Source: Mycolicibacterium sarraceniae (GTDB taxonomy: Bacteria > Actinomycetota > Actinomycetes > Mycobacteriales > Mycobacteriaceae). From it: a DNA stretch of 64,000 nucleotides. A program made the position numbers and the translations under genes. How positions within the stretch are numbered: position 1 is the first letter of the stretch; each line of letters begins with the position of its first letter. Below the pieces are notes generated by a model, which had not been told where the DNA came from, did no database searches, and saw nothing but the letters and a program-made list of their open reading frames with translations. The DNA lies in assembly GCF_010731875.1 (NCBI RefSeq), contig NZ_AP022595.1:496001-560000 (forward strand). The letters are read 5' to 3'. Shown piece after piece: positions 26,888 to 35,939 of the stretch.

Positions 26888-26903
26888 TCGAATGTATGTT
26901 CGA
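26888..26903. promoter_or_regulatory. LexA (SOS) box upstream of imuA'-imuB
   Basis: TCGAATGTATGTTCGA matches the mycobacterial LexA consensus with one half-site deviation (TCGAAT for TCGAAC). It lies 35 bases upstream of the imuA' ATG, the expected place for repressing the imuA'-imuB promoter. Confidence 0.88.
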
Positions 26904-26993
26904 TAACATGAGTAAACACCCGCCCCCCGACAGCGTCAAGCGGGAGTCGCTCCCCCGAATGGGGTCGACAACGCACCTGGCGCGATGCATGCC

Positions 26994-27576
26994 ATGACGA
27001 ACACCGAACAGGCTGAGAAGGTCGCCCACGGGGCGGGCTTCGTTGCCGCACTGGACCAGAGCGGCGGCAGTACCCCCAAGGCGCTGAAGCTCTACGGCAT
27101 CGCCGAGGACGAGTACTCCAGTGACGAGCAGATGTTCGATCTAGTGCACCAGATGCGCACCCGGATCATCACCAGCCCGAGTTTCGGCGGCGACCGGATC
27201 ATCGCCGCGATCCTGTTCGAGATGACCATGGACCGCGAGATCGAGGGCCGGCCGACCGCCGATTACCTGTGGAACGTCAAGAACGTCGTGCCGATTCTCA
27301 AGGTCGACAAGGGGCTGGCCGCCGAAGAGGATGGTGCCCAGGTGATGAAGCCCATCGACGGCCTCGCCGAGCTGCTGGCCCGCGCGGCCGCCTTGGGCAT
27401 CTTCGGCACCAAGATGCGTTCGGTCATCAAGCTTCCCGGCGCCGGACTGGAAGCCGTGGTCGACCAGCAGTTCGAGGTCGCCCGCCAGATCCTGGCTGCC
27501 GGACTGGTGCCGATCATCGAGCCAGAGGTCGACATCCACTCACCCCAAAAGGGCGAGGCCGAGGAGCAACTCAAGG
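26994..27576 (+). pseudogene. Class I fructose-bisphosphate aldolase, C-terminal third missing
   Basis: From ATG 26994 the frame matches bacterial class I aldolase over about 194 residues: [61 protein letters not shown] and [20 protein letters not shown]. At LKA (about 27576) similarity stops; the next 35 codons in frame come from another gene. The lost part includes the LKLT segment with the Schiff-base lysine and the C-terminal helices of a normally near-300-residue enzyme, so catalysis is not expected. The sequence before the break is well preserved, suggesting a recent deletion. Confidence 0.8.
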
Positions 27577-27736
27577 CCGTTCGGGCGTCACCCGCAACGT
27601 GCTCATCGATGTCGAGAGCGGTCGACGAGGATTGCTTTACGAGCGGCTATTTGACATCGCTTTCGCGATGGATCTGCCGGTGAGCACGCTGCTCGACACG
27701 GACGCCGCGAACAGCGATCCCGCAGAAGGCGCGTAA
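27577..27736 (+). pseudogene. XRE-type regulator, 3' remnant fused to the aldolase stump
   Basis: In another frame from the aldolase, 27577-27736 encodes [20 protein letters not shown] and [17 protein letters not shown]. This matches the second half of the Cro/C1-type helix-turn-helix typical of actinobacterial XRE regulators ([25 protein letters not shown]...L). The first helices are missing. It marks the far side of the deletion that cut the aldolase gene. Confidence 0.65.
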
Positions 27737-27798
27737 CACCCGAACGCCCGAACGTCAATGAGCCTCAAGGCGGCCCAAACCATCGTCGTCCTACTGGG

Positions 27799-29358
27799 CT
27801 ACTCCCACTCGATGGTGCCGGGCGGCTTGCTCGTGACGTCGAGCACCACCCGGTTCACCTCGGACACCTCATTGGTGATGCGCGTGGAGATGCGCTCCAG
27901 CACCTCGTAGGGCACCCGCGTCCAGTCGGCGGTCATCGCGTCCTCGCTGGACACCGGCCGCAGCACGATCGGATGGCCATAGGTGCGCCCATCGCCCTGC
28001 ACGCCAACTGAGCGGACATCGGCCAGCAGCACCACCGGGCATTGCCAGATCTGGTCGTCCAAACCGGCCGACGTCAGCTCCTCGCGGGCGATCGAGTCGG
28101 CACGGCGCAGCGTGTCCAGCCGGTCTGCCGTCACCTCGCCGACAATCCGGATACCCAGACCCGGGCCCGGGAAGGGCTGGCGGCCAACGATTTCCTCCGG
28201 CAGGCCCAGCTCCCGGCCCACCGCACGCACCTCGTCCTTGAACAGCAACCGCAGCGGTTCGACGAGCTTGAACTTCAGATCCGCGGGCAGACCGCCAACA
28301 TTGTGGTGACTCTTGATGTTTGCCGTCCCGGTGCCGCCGCCGGACTCGACGACATCGGGATACAGCGTGCCCTGAACCAGGAAGTCGACCTCGCCGGCGC
28401 CGTCCGTCACGATGTCGCGCACCGCGCCCTCGAAGGCGCGAATGAATTCGCGGCCGATGATCTTGCGCTTGCCTTCGGGATCGTGCACACCCGACAACGC
28501 TTGCAGGAAGCGCTCTTCGGCATCGATCGTGATGAGCTTGGCACCGGTCGCGGCGACGAAATCGCGCTGCACCTGTTCACGCTCACCAGCACGCAACAGT
28601 CCGTGATCGACGAACACACAGGTCAACCGGTCTCCGATAGCCCGCTGGACCAGCGCCGCGGCTACCGCCGAGTCGACGCCACCCGACAATCCGCAGATCG
28701 CCCGCCCGTCGCCGATCTGAGCCTGGACCGCTTCGATGAGCGTTTCGGCGATATTGGCCGGTGTCCACGCGGCGTCGACACCAGCGAAATCCTGTAGGAA
28801 TCTGGTCAAAATCTGCTGGCCATGCGGGGTGTGCATGACCTCGGGGTGGTACTGCACTCCGGCCAGTCGACGGGCACGGTCCTCGAACGCGGCAACCGGG
28901 GCTCCGGCGCTGACGGCCACCACCTCGAAGCCCGCCGGGGCGGCGGTGACCGCGTCACCATGGCTCATCCACACCGGCTGTGTGCCGGGAAGGCCTGAAT
29001 GCAGTTCGCCACCAACGACTTCCAGTTCGGTGCGGCCGTATTCGCTGGTGCCGGTGCGAGCGACGGTCCCGCCGAGCGCCTGGGCCATGGCCTGAAAGCC
29101 ATAGCAGATGCCGAACACCGGCACGTCCAGGTCGAAGACGGCCGGATCCAGTTGCGGGGCACCGTCGGCGTACACACTGGACGGCCCACCGGAGAGCACG
29201 ATGGCCTGCGGATCTTTGGCCTTGATCTCATCGACGGTCGCGGTGTGCGGGATGACCTCGGAGAACACTCGGGCTTCCCGGACTCGCCGCGCGATCAACT
29301 GGGCGTACTGCGCGCCGAAGTCGACCACCAACACGGGACGAGGCGAAGGGAATGTCAC
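27799..29358 (-). CDS. guaA: GMP synthase (glutamine-hydrolysing)
   Basis: A 519-residue two-domain GMP synthase. The class I glutaminase domain has [16 protein letters not shown] with the nucleophile Cys and QYHPEVMHT with the His-Glu pair; the ATP-pyrophosphatase domain has the P-loop [15 protein letters not shown] near residue 228; the C-terminal dimerisation domain ends in [10 protein letters not shown]. It converts XMP to GMP with glutamine and ATP, downstream of GuaB2 at 44.6-46.2 kb. It corresponds to Rv3396c. In M. tuberculosis Rv3397c/Rv3398c (phytoene synthase and prenyl synthase homologs) follow upstream; here choD follows almost directly. Confidence 0.97.
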   Translation of the reverse strand: MTFPSPRPVLVVDFGAQYAQLIARRVREARVFSEVIPHTATVDEIKAKDPQAIVLSGGPSSVYADGAPQLDPAVFDLDVPVFGICYGFQAMAQALGGTVARTGTSEYGRTELEVVGGELHSGLPGTQPVWMSHGDAVTAAPAGFEVVAVSAGAPVAAFEDRARRLAGVQYHPEVMHTPHGQQILTRFLQDFAGVDAAWTPANIAETLIEAVQAQIGDGRAICGLSGGVDSAVAAALVQRAIGDRLTCVFVDHGLLRAGEREQVQRDFVAATGAKLITIDAEERFLQALSGVHDPEGKRKIIGREFIRAFEGAVRDIVTDGAGEVDFLVQGTLYPDVVESGGGTGTANIKSHHNVGGLPADLKFKLVEPLRLLFKDEVRAVGRELGLPEEIVGRQPFPGPGLGIRIVGEVTADRLDTLRRADSIAREELTSAGLDDQIWQCPVVLLADVRSVGVQGDGRTYGHPIVLRPVSSEDAMTADWTRVPYEVLERISTRITNEVSEVNRVVLDVTSKPPGTIEWE

Positions 29359-29616
29359 AGGTCGAGTCTAGTGCGCCGGATCGGCCAACCCGCTCACCCG
29401 CCGCAGGTAGCCTTTCGCTGACGAAAGCCCGGTCCGCGACGCGCTGGCCGCTGTGCCCGCAGAGCTGCGCAGCCCACTTCTGCCGATCCTGACCGGCGAC
29501 ACCACCGAACGCTCCTCGTGGCGCACCCGGTTGCTGATGCGCGTCAGCGTCCCCACTGGTGCCGGGGCCACGGTGACACGGCGTCACATCGCGGGGCGGC
29601 GGGATGCCGCGAAGCG
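29359..29616. other. 258-base interval, no confident gene
   Basis: Between guaA start and choD stop. The plus strand has a short open stretch (about 29420-29620, DALAAVPAELRSPLLPILTG and on to a TAG overlapping the choD stop) without a usable start and with an in-frame stop just upstream. It may be the tail of a lost gene; I do not recognise it. Confidence 0.3.
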
Positions 29617-31353
29617 TTAGCCCCCGGTGTTGATGGGCTCGATCGGCAGGTGGCGCAACCCGCCCGGCGCATCGACAGGCACCACCGGGTTCTTCGGTTC
29701 GATCGGCGCCAGCCGCCGGTAGGGCTGCCCCTGATCGGGGCGCTGGTCATCCTCATCTTTGTTGGGCCACAACGATGTTGCCCGCTCAGCCTGGGCGGTG
29801 ATCGATAGCGATGGATTGACACCGAGGTTGGCCGAGACTGCCGCGCCGTCCATCACGTGCAATGTCGGGTAGCCGTACACCCTCTGATAGGGGTCGATGA
29901 CACCATGATCGGGATTGTCGCCGATTGCCGCGCCGCCGAGGAAGTGCGCGGTCAGCGGGATATTGAACAACTCCCCCCACGTTCCGCCGGCAACACCGTC
30001 AATCTTCTCGGCGATCCGACGAGTGACCTTGTTACCGGCCGGAATCCAGGTGGGGTTCGGTAGGCCGTGCCCCTGCTTACTGGTCATCCGTCGCATCCCG
30101 AGCACACCACGTTTGGTATAGGTGGTGATCGAGTTATCAAGATGCTGCATGACCAACGAGATCATGGTGCGCTCACTCCAGCGCCGAGGGCTGAGCATCC
30201 GAATCATGGCCTTCGGGTCTTCGCCGGCATTGGTGAGCAGCTGCTTCCAGCGCGGAACGTCACTACCTTCTGGACCCGGTCCATCGGTCATCAAAGTCTG
30301 GAGCAGACCCATCGCGTTGGACCCCTTACCGTACCGGCAGGGTTCGACGTGGGTGTCCGGCGTGGGATGAATGGATGACGTGATCGCGACACCGTGGGTG
30401 AGGTCGAGATCGGGGCGAGCTTCCATGCGGCCCGCGCCCACAATCGATTCCGAGTTGGTGCGAGTGAGCACGCCGAGTTTGTCGGACAGCTTCGCCAGCC
30501 TGCCGGTGTCGCGCATCTTGAACAGCAACTGCTGTGTGCCCCAGGTACCCGCCGCCAGAACAACCTGGCCCGCGGTGAACGTCCGACGATCCTTGCGGGC
30601 CAGGCGGCCGGTGCGCACGGTGTGGATCTCCCAGACTCCGCCGGGACGCTGCGCGAACCCCGTGACCGTCGTCATCGGAATGACCTGCGCCCCAGCTCGT
30701 TCCGCCAATCCGAGATAGTTCTTGACGAGCGTGTTCTTGGCACCGTGCCGGCAGCCAGTCATGCACTCGCCACACTCGATGCAGCCGGTGCGCGCTGGGC
30801 CGACACCGCCGAAGTAGGGGTCGGGCACCGTTTTGCCGGGGGCCTTCGCGCCGTCGACTCCGAAGAACACCCCAACCGGGGTGGGGGTGAAGGTGTCGCC
30901 GACCCCCATCTCGTCGGCCACCTCCTTCATGATGCGGTCGGCGTCGGTGAAGGACGGGTTCTTGACGACGCCGAGCATCCGCTGCGCCTGGTCGTAGTGC
31001 GGCATCAGCTCGGCGCGCCAGTCGGTGATGTGCTTCCACTGCGGATCGTTGAAGAACGGGTCCGGCGGCACGTAGAGGGTGTTGGCGTAGTTCAGCGACC
31101 CGCCGCCCACGCCCGCACCGGCCAGGATCATCACGTTGCGCAGCAGATGGATCCTCTGGATGCCGTAGCACCCCAGCCGGGGCGCCCAGAGGAACTCCCG
31201 CAGCCGCCAGGACGTCTTGGCGAACTCGTGGTCGGCATAGCGGCGGCCGGCCTCCAGAACACCAACCTTGTAGCCCTTTTCGGTGAGCCGCAGCGCGCTG
31301 ACGCTGCCGCCAAAACCCGAACCGATGATCAGCACGTCGAAATCCGGCTCCAT
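29617..31353 (-). CDS. choD: GMC-family oxidoreductase, annotated cholesterol oxidase ChoD
   Basis: A 578-residue flavoprotein matching Rv3409c. The FAD dinucleotide-binding motif is at the N-terminus (DVLIIGSGFGGSVSALRL); GAGVGGGSLNYANTLY follows near residue 78; a cysteine cluster CIECGECMTGCRHGAKNTL lies near residue 190, unusual for true cholesterol oxidases; the GMC C-terminal part has HFLGGAAIGDNPDHGVID. Sterol oxidation by this family in mycobacteria is debated; the ferredoxin-like cysteine motif argues for a different electron acceptor. A perfect TTACC...GGTAA dyad sits 16-29 bases upstream of the ATG. The carotenoid genes begin on the other strand beyond its promoter. Confidence 0.88.
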   Translation of the reverse strand: MEPDFDVLIIGSGFGGSVSALRLTEKGYKVGVLEAGRRYADHEFAKTSWRLREFLWAPRLGCYGIQRIHLLRNVMILAGAGVGGGSLNYANTLYVPPDPFFNDPQWKHITDWRAELMPHYDQAQRMLGVVKNPSFTDADRIMKEVADEMGVGDTFTPTPVGVFFGVDGAKAPGKTVPDPYFGGVGPARTGCIECGECMTGCRHGAKNTLVKNYLGLAERAGAQVIPMTTVTGFAQRPGGVWEIHTVRTGRLARKDRRTFTAGQVVLAAGTWGTQQLLFKMRDTGRLAKLSDKLGVLTRTNSESIVGAGRMEARPDLDLTHGVAITSSIHPTPDTHVEPCRYGKGSNAMGLLQTLMTDGPGPEGSDVPRWKQLLTNAGEDPKAMIRMLSPRRWSERTMISLVMQHLDNSITTYTKRGVLGMRRMTSKQGHGLPNPTWIPAGNKVTRRIAEKIDGVAGGTWGELFNIPLTAHFLGGAAIGDNPDHGVIDPYQRVYGYPTLHVMDGAAVSANLGVNPSLSITAQAERATSLWPNKDEDDQRPDQGQPYRRLAPIEPKNPVVPVDAPGGLRHLPIEPINTGG

Positions 31354-31368
31354 CGGACCAGTATGAAC

Positions 31369-31382
31369 TTACCGGCTGGTAA
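31369..31382. promoter_or_regulatory. TTACC-N4-GGTAA dyad in the choD promoter region
   Basis: TTACCGGCTGGTAA has perfect 5-base arms and lies 16 bases upstream of the choD ATG. Similar short dyads are bound by TetR-type regulators in actinobacteria. No matching regulator gene is adjacent, so the protein is unknown. Confidence 0.4.
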
Positions 31383-31504
31383 CAAGCCAGATAGGAGCAC
31401 CTAAGTCTTCCAACAACGTCACGTATGGCGCGCGAAGGTCCGCGCCGTTGGGCGACTTTGGCCTGGCCGGCGGGCATGGAGCAGAAAAGGTGGCGCGACC
31501 GTGA

Positions 31505-31541
31505 GTCATTCACTAAGTTAATGATTAAATAAATGAATGAC
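31505..31541. promoter_or_regulatory. Concentric AT-rich palindromes upstream of the crt operon
   Basis: Outer arms GTCATTCA (31505-31512) and TGAATGAC (31534-31541) are perfect inverted repeats. Their centre, base 31523, is also the centre of a perfect inner palindrome TTAATGATTAA (31518-31528). The 37-base element is very AT-rich in a GC-rich genome and lies 70-120 bases before the possible crtE starts. AT-rich dyads of this kind are typical MarR-family operators, and a MarR gene is in the cluster at 38117-38701. Confidence 0.6.
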
Positions 31542-31609
31542 ACTGGAAAACATCCAGACACTGCACGCCGCAGCGTCCCTCCAGTGTCTCGGCGAAGGGT
31601 GGCGGATCG

Positions 31610-32800
31610 GTGAATCAACGCCGTCACGAGTCGCTGACGAGCCGTCGTCTCGAGGGAGTATTGGTGGGCAGTGTGCGCGAGTTTCCGCAGCCGAGGATGG
31701 TCGATCCCACACACGCGAACAATGCTCGCCGGCCCTCGCTCGACGAATTCGACCGCTGGCGAACGGATGTACGGGACGCAGTCCTGACACATATCACCGA
31801 CTTCATCGCTGCACGGTGTGCGGACACATTGGGTGACTGCGGCGTCGATGCGGCGGGGAACGTGCTTCTGGAGTTCGTCAACGGCGGCAAGTGCCTGCGA
31901 TCGACGTTCATGTATCTGGGCTGGCTGTGCGGCGCGCCACCCAACGACGCGGCAATTCACGCCACCGGCAGTCTGGAGCTGATTCATGCATTCGCGTTAC
32001 TGCAAGACGACGTCATGGACAGTTCGCCGGCAAGAAGGGGACGCCCCTCCGCGCACGTTCAACTAGCCACCTGGCATGCCCAGCGTGGCCTTTCCGGATC
32101 GTCTCGCCGGTTTGGTGAATCGGGGGCGGTGCTACTCGGCGATCTGTGCCTGATCTGGGCGGAGCGGGTGCTGAGGGAAAGTGGTCTCTCCGCCGAACAG
32201 CTCGAACGCGCCTGGCCCCGGTACGACGCCATGCGCACCGAACTCGCAACGGGCCAGTTCGCCGACCTGGTGCTGGACATCCGCAAGTTGCCAACCCTGG
32301 AGTCCGTGCTACAGGTGGCGCGCATGAAATCGGGGAACTACACCGTGCGGCGGCCCTTGGAGATCGGCGCAGCGATGGCCGGGTGCCACGAACAGACCCT
32401 CACCCGGCTCGGCCAGTACGGCGAGGCCGTGGGCGAGGCATTCCAGCTGCGTGACGACATTTTGGGCATTTTCGGTTCGCCCTCGACGACGGGCAAGCCG
32501 AACGGCGGCGACCTGCTTGAGCGCAAGGCCTCCAGTGTTATGGTCACGGCCCATCAGATGGCCGACCCGGCCACGCGTGAACAATTCGGCGAACTGATCG
32601 ACGCCGAGCACCTCGACGAAACCGATCTGGAGCGCTGGCGCAGCCTCATCCTGGCCACGGGCGCCGTCCAACGCGTCGAACGGCTCATCGCAGACCGTGT
32701 CGAGGCTGCGCACGAAGCGATCGACGGCGCCGGGATCGACGCATCGATACGGGCGGCGCTGCTGGACATGGCCAGCGTGTGTACGCGCCGCGTCGCATGA
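31610..32800 (+). CDS. crtE: Geranylgeranyl diphosphate synthase (polyprenyl synthetase)
   Basis: First gene of the carotenoid operon, up to 396 residues. It is an all-alpha prenyltransferase: the first Asp-rich motif is LLQDDVMDSSPARRGRPS near residue 145, the second region is FQLRDDILGIFG near residue 285, with GGKCLRSTFMYLGW before the first. It condenses IPP with allylic diphosphates to GGPP, the substrate of CrtB. GTG 31610 is the longest plausible start, but GTG 31664, preceded by GAGGGAG, is at least as likely; the difference lies before the conserved fold. The crtI ATG follows 20 bases after the stop. Confidence 0.9.
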   Translation: MNQRRHESLTSRRLEGVLVGSVREFPQPRMVDPTHANNARRPSLDEFDRWRTDVRDAVLTHITDFIAARCADTLGDCGVDAAGNVLLEFVNGGKCLRSTFMYLGWLCGAPPNDAAIHATGSLELIHAFALLQDDVMDSSPARRGRPSAHVQLATWHAQRGLSGSSRRFGESGAVLLGDLCLIWAERVLRESGLSAEQLERAWPRYDAMRTELATGQFADLVLDIRKLPTLESVLQVARMKSGNYTVRRPLEIGAAMAGCHEQTLTRLGQYGEAVGEAFQLRDDILGIFGSPSTTGKPNGGDLLERKASSVMVTAHQMADPATREQFGELIDAEHLDETDLERWRSLILATGAVQRVERLIADRVEAAHEAIDGAGIDASIRAALLDMASVCTRRVA

Positions 32801-32819
32801 GCACGAGGAGGTTGGACTG

Positions 32820-34349
32820 ATGCGAACACTCTCGGAACCGACCGAGCGGGTGATTGTCGTCGGCGCGGGCTTCGCCGGTCTCTCCGCGGCGCTTCACCTC
32901 GCCGGCCGCGGCCGCGATGTCACGGTCGTGGAGCGGGAGCCATGGCCCGGTGGGCGCGCCGGCCGGCGCGACATCGGCGGGTACCTGGTCGACACCGGGC
33001 CGACGGTCATCACGATGCCGGACCTCATTGACGAGGCGTTTGCCGCAGTCGGCGAAAACGCTTCTCAGCGAGTCGAACTGCTGCCCGTCGACCCGGCTTA
33101 CCGAGCCACGTTCGCCGACGGTGCCGCCATCGACGTTCATACCGACGCCGACCGGATGGCCGCAGCAGTGCGCGACTTCGCCGGACCGAGCGCAGCCGCC
33201 GGCTACGCCGAGTTGCGGGCGTGGCTGGACAAGTTGTATCGCGTCGAGTTCGACGGATTCATCGCCGCCAACTTCGACTCCCCCCTGTCGATGCTTACCC
33301 CCCAACTAGCACGGCTGGCGGGCCTCGGCGGATTCCGAAAATGGGAGACGATGGTCAAGCGACACATCGCCGACCCTCGATTGCAGAGAATCTTCACGTT
33401 CCAGTCCCTCTACGCCGGCGTCTCTCCGCAACAGGCGCTCGCGGTCTACGCGGTGATCGCATACATGGACACCGTGTCAGGAGTCTTCTTCCCGCGGGGA
33501 GGGGTCCGAGCACTCTCCGACGCGCTCGCCGCGGCAGCGCGGGATGCGGGCGTGAGCTTCCGATACGAATCGACGGTCACCGAACTCGAGCGGATATCGA
33601 GCCGAGTCAGCGGCGTGATCACGGACACGGGCGAGCGGATCCCCTGCGACGCGGTGGTATTGACCACCGAACTGCCCCTCACCTACCAACTGCTGAGCCG
33701 TCGGCCGAAGCGGCCGATACCGTTGCGCGCAGCGCCCTCGGCGGTCGTCGCACACCTGGGCTGCCCGACAGCCAGGACCGGCACGCAACCTCTGCCACAC
33801 CACACGATCCTGTTCGGCGATGCGTGGGAGCAAACGTTCACCGACATCATTCGCCACGGGCGACTCATGCAAGATCCGTCGCTGCTCGTCAGCTGCCCTA
33901 CTGCCAGTGACAGCAACCTTGCACCACCGGGCCGCGACCTGCTCTACGTGCTTGCACCAGCACCAAATCTGGACCGCGGCCGTATCGGCTGGGCTGACGC
34001 CGCCGAGCCCTACACCCAATCCATGGTCGACATGGTGGCGCAACGCCTGCTCCCGAATCTGCGTGACGATGTCGAGGTGCTGCACGTCGACACCCCCGCG
34101 GACTGGGCCCGGCAAGGCATGGCGGCCGGAACTCCCTTCGCGCTCGCGCACACGTTCGCCCAAACCGGACCGTTTCGACCGGCCAATCTCGTGCGCGGGA
34201 TCGACAACGCGGTGCTCGCCGGATCGTCGACCACCCCCGGCGTGGGAGTGCCGACCACGCTGATCTCCGGGCGGCTGGCCGCGGACCGCATCACCGGCGT
34301 CCCGTCGGCTTCAACGACCAACATCGACCTGAAAGCCCGGCTCCCATGA
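32820..34349 (+). CDS. crtI: Phytoene desaturase
   Basis: A 509-residue FAD-dependent desaturase. The ATG at 32820 has AGGAGG upstream. The dinucleotide motif is VIVVGAGFAGLSAALHLAGR; the substrate-binding core includes FQSLYAGVSPQQALAVYAVI and YMDTVSGVFFPRGGV; the C-terminal FAD motif is NAVLAGSSTTPGVGVPTTLI. CrtI introduces four double bonds into phytoene to make lycopene. Its end overlaps the crtB start as ATGA, so the two are translationally coupled. Confidence 0.93.
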   Translation: MRTLSEPTERVIVVGAGFAGLSAALHLAGRGRDVTVVEREPWPGGRAGRRDIGGYLVDTGPTVITMPDLIDEAFAAVGENASQRVELLPVDPAYRATFADGAAIDVHTDADRMAAAVRDFAGPSAAAGYAELRAWLDKLYRVEFDGFIAANFDSPLSMLTPQLARLAGLGGFRKWETMVKRHIADPRLQRIFTFQSLYAGVSPQQALAVYAVIAYMDTVSGVFFPRGGVRALSDALAAAARDAGVSFRYESTVTELERISSRVSGVITDTGERIPCDAVVLTTELPLTYQLLSRRPKRPIPLRAAPSAVVAHLGCPTARTGTQPLPHHTILFGDAWEQTFTDIIRHGRLMQDPSLLVSCPTASDSNLAPPGRDLLYVLAPAPNLDRGRIGWADAAEPYTQSMVDMVAQRLLPNLRDDVEVLHVDTPADWARQGMAAGTPFALAHTFAQTGPFRPANLVRGIDNAVLAGSSTTPGVGVPTTLISGRLAADRITGVPSASTTNIDLKARLP

Positions 34350-35323
34350 TCCATACCGAATTGGCAGCCGCCCGAATAGACGACCCGCAGCTGCGCGAGG
34401 CGTACCGCTGCTGCCGCCGGATCGCCGCCAAGCACGGGCGGACGTATTTTCTGGCCACCCGGTTGCTGGCACCCGATCAGCGTCCCGCCGTTCACGCTCT
34501 CTACGCCTTCGCCCGCCGCGCCGACGACATCCTCGATGAGTTCGACTCGCACCTGGACGCGGCGGCGCGCGGCGAACGCCTGCGGGTGTTATCCGAGCAG
34601 TTCTTCGGCGACGACGACCGCCGGGACGAGCCGGTGCTGGTTGCCGTCGATCACACCGTTGCCCGTTACCGAATTTCCAGCAAGCTCTTCGAGGACTTTC
34701 TGACCTCAATGCGCATGGACCTCACCATCACCGATTATCCGAATCGCGCCGCACTCAACCGCTACATGCGTGGATCGGCGGAAGTGATCGGCTTGCAGAT
34801 GCTTCCGGTGTTGGGAACCGTCGGCGATCCAGGTGACGCCGAACCATACGCAGCCGCATTGGGTCAGGCCTTCCAGCTGACCAACTTTCTGCGCGATGTC
34901 GACGAGGATCTGATGCGCAATCGGGTGTACCTGCCCGCTGACGAACTCGCGGCGCATGGCGTGGACCGAGAGCTGTTGGGATGGTGTCACGATCACCGTC
35001 GCACCGATCCCCGCGTGCGAGCCGCCCTGGCCGAGCAGCATGAACTGACGAAGAAGATCTACCGGTCTGCAGCACCGGGCATCGCACTCTTGGCCCCGCG
35101 GTCTCGGCCATGCGTCACAACCGCTTTGACGCTGTATTCGGAGATTCTCGATCGTATCGAGGAATCTGATTTCGCCGTGTTCAGTCACCGAGCCACTGTC
35201 GGGAACGCGCGACGGCTACAGGTCGCGGGCGGTGCGTTGTTCCGATCATGGCGCGCCCGGCGGGCTTTCCCCGGCGCACCTCCCGATAACCGGAGCAGAG
35301 GCCAGGGCCACGGTGCAGCGTGA
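34346..35323 (+). CDS. crtB: Phytoene synthase
   Basis: A 325-residue head-to-head prenyl synthase. The first Asp motif is RRADDILDEFDSH near residue 55 and the second is TNFLRDVDEDLMRNRVYLP near residue 185; YFLATRLLAPDQRPAVHALY is the usual N-terminal segment. It condenses two GGPP to phytoene via prephytoene diphosphate. It overlaps crtI (ATGA) and crtYc (GTGA). The C-terminal 25 residues are polar and unlike the family core, probably a harmless extension. Confidence 0.93.
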   Translation: MIHTELAAARIDDPQLREAYRCCRRIAAKHGRTYFLATRLLAPDQRPAVHALYAFARRADDILDEFDSHLDAAARGERLRVLSEQFFGDDDRRDEPVLVAVDHTVARYRISSKLFEDFLTSMRMDLTITDYPNRAALNRYMRGSAEVIGLQMLPVLGTVGDPGDAEPYAAALGQAFQLTNFLRDVDEDLMRNRVYLPADELAAHGVDRELLGWCHDHRRTDPRVRAALAEQHELTKKIYRSAAPGIALLAPRSRPCVTTALTLYSEILDRIEESDFAVFSHRATVGNARRLQVAGGALFRSWRARRAFPGAPPDNRSRGQGHGAA

Positions 35324-35643
35324 ACGATCACTGGCAGTATCTGATCCTGCTCGCCCTCTGCCTGATCATCACCGCACCGCTGGAATTCTTCGGATCCGGC
35401 GTCTACCGCCAGGGACGCCGCGCGTTGTGGGCGATAGTGCCGGTGGCAGTTGGGTTTCTGGTGTGGGACTCGATCGCGATCGCGGCCGCGATCTGGGCGT
35501 ACAACCCGGCCTACGTCACCGGCATGGACATTCCACCGAACATCCCGATCGAGGAGGTGTTGTTCTTCGTGGTGATCCCACTGTGCGGATTGCTGACCTA
35601 CAACGCTGTCAGCGCGATACTCGAGAAGCGCAAGCGGCGGTGA
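35320..35643 (+). CDS. crtYc: Lycopene beta-cyclase subunit CrtYc
   Basis: A 107-residue protein with three transmembrane helices (YLILLALCLIITAPLEFF, LWAIVPVAVGFLVWDSIAIA, VLFFVVIPLCGLLTYNAV) and the PNIPIEEVLFF motif of the heterodimeric actinobacterial cyclase. CrtYc and CrtYd together cyclise both ends of lycopene to beta-carotene. GTG start overlaps the crtB stop; the end overlaps crtYd as GTGA. Homologous to the first half of fused fungal and haloarchaeal cyclases. Confidence 0.92.
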   Translation: MNDHWQYLILLALCLIITAPLEFFGSGVYRQGRRALWAIVPVAVGFLVWDSIAIAAAIWAYNPAYVTGMDIPPNIPIEEVLFFVVIPLCGLLTYNAVSAILEKRKRR

Positions 35644-35939
35644 CCGGAATCGGCTACACGGCGCCGGCGCTGATCGCCGTGCTGACCGTGTGCGTGGCGG
35701 AGCTGAAGCTGTTGCGTACCGGCATTTTCCGCAAACCTGCCTACTGGCTGACGATGGTGATCGTGCTGGGCTTCCAGGTGCTCGTTGACGGTTGGCTGAC
35801 CAAGCTCAGCGCCCCGGTGGTCATCTACAACGAACGGCACACCAGCGGCGTTCGATTTCCGTGGGACATCCCCGTCGAAGACTTCTTTTTCGGCTTCGCT
35901 CTGGTCACAGCGGTGCTTCTGATGTGGGGGCGACGATGA
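35640..35939 (+). CDS. crtYd: Lycopene beta-cyclase subunit CrtYd
   Basis: A 99-residue partner of CrtYc with three helices and the paired motif PWDIPVEDFFFGFALVTAV, which mirrors IPIEEVLFF of CrtYc. The start is a GTG overlapping the crtYc stop; the TGA overlaps the crtU ATG (ATGA). It is too short to act alone; heterodimers with CrtYc form the cyclase. Confidence 0.92.
   Translation: MTGIGYTAPALIAVLTVCVAELKLLRTGIFRKPAYWLTMVIVLGFQVLVDGWLTKLSAPVVIYNERHTSGVRFPWDIPVEDFFFGFALVTAVLLMWGRR

Noticed and set aside
26985..27683. Intact 232-residue aldolase
   Set aside because: The last 35 codons belong to another gene, and the Schiff-base lysine segment is missing.
29420..29620. Short plus-strand coding stretch before choD
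   Set aside because: No start codon after an in-frame stop and no recognisable family; noted only as a possible tail of a lost gene.
31537..31836. Plus-strand frame starting in the crt promoter region
   Set aside because: It begins inside the palindromic element and overlaps crtE in another frame; no similarity to any family I know.
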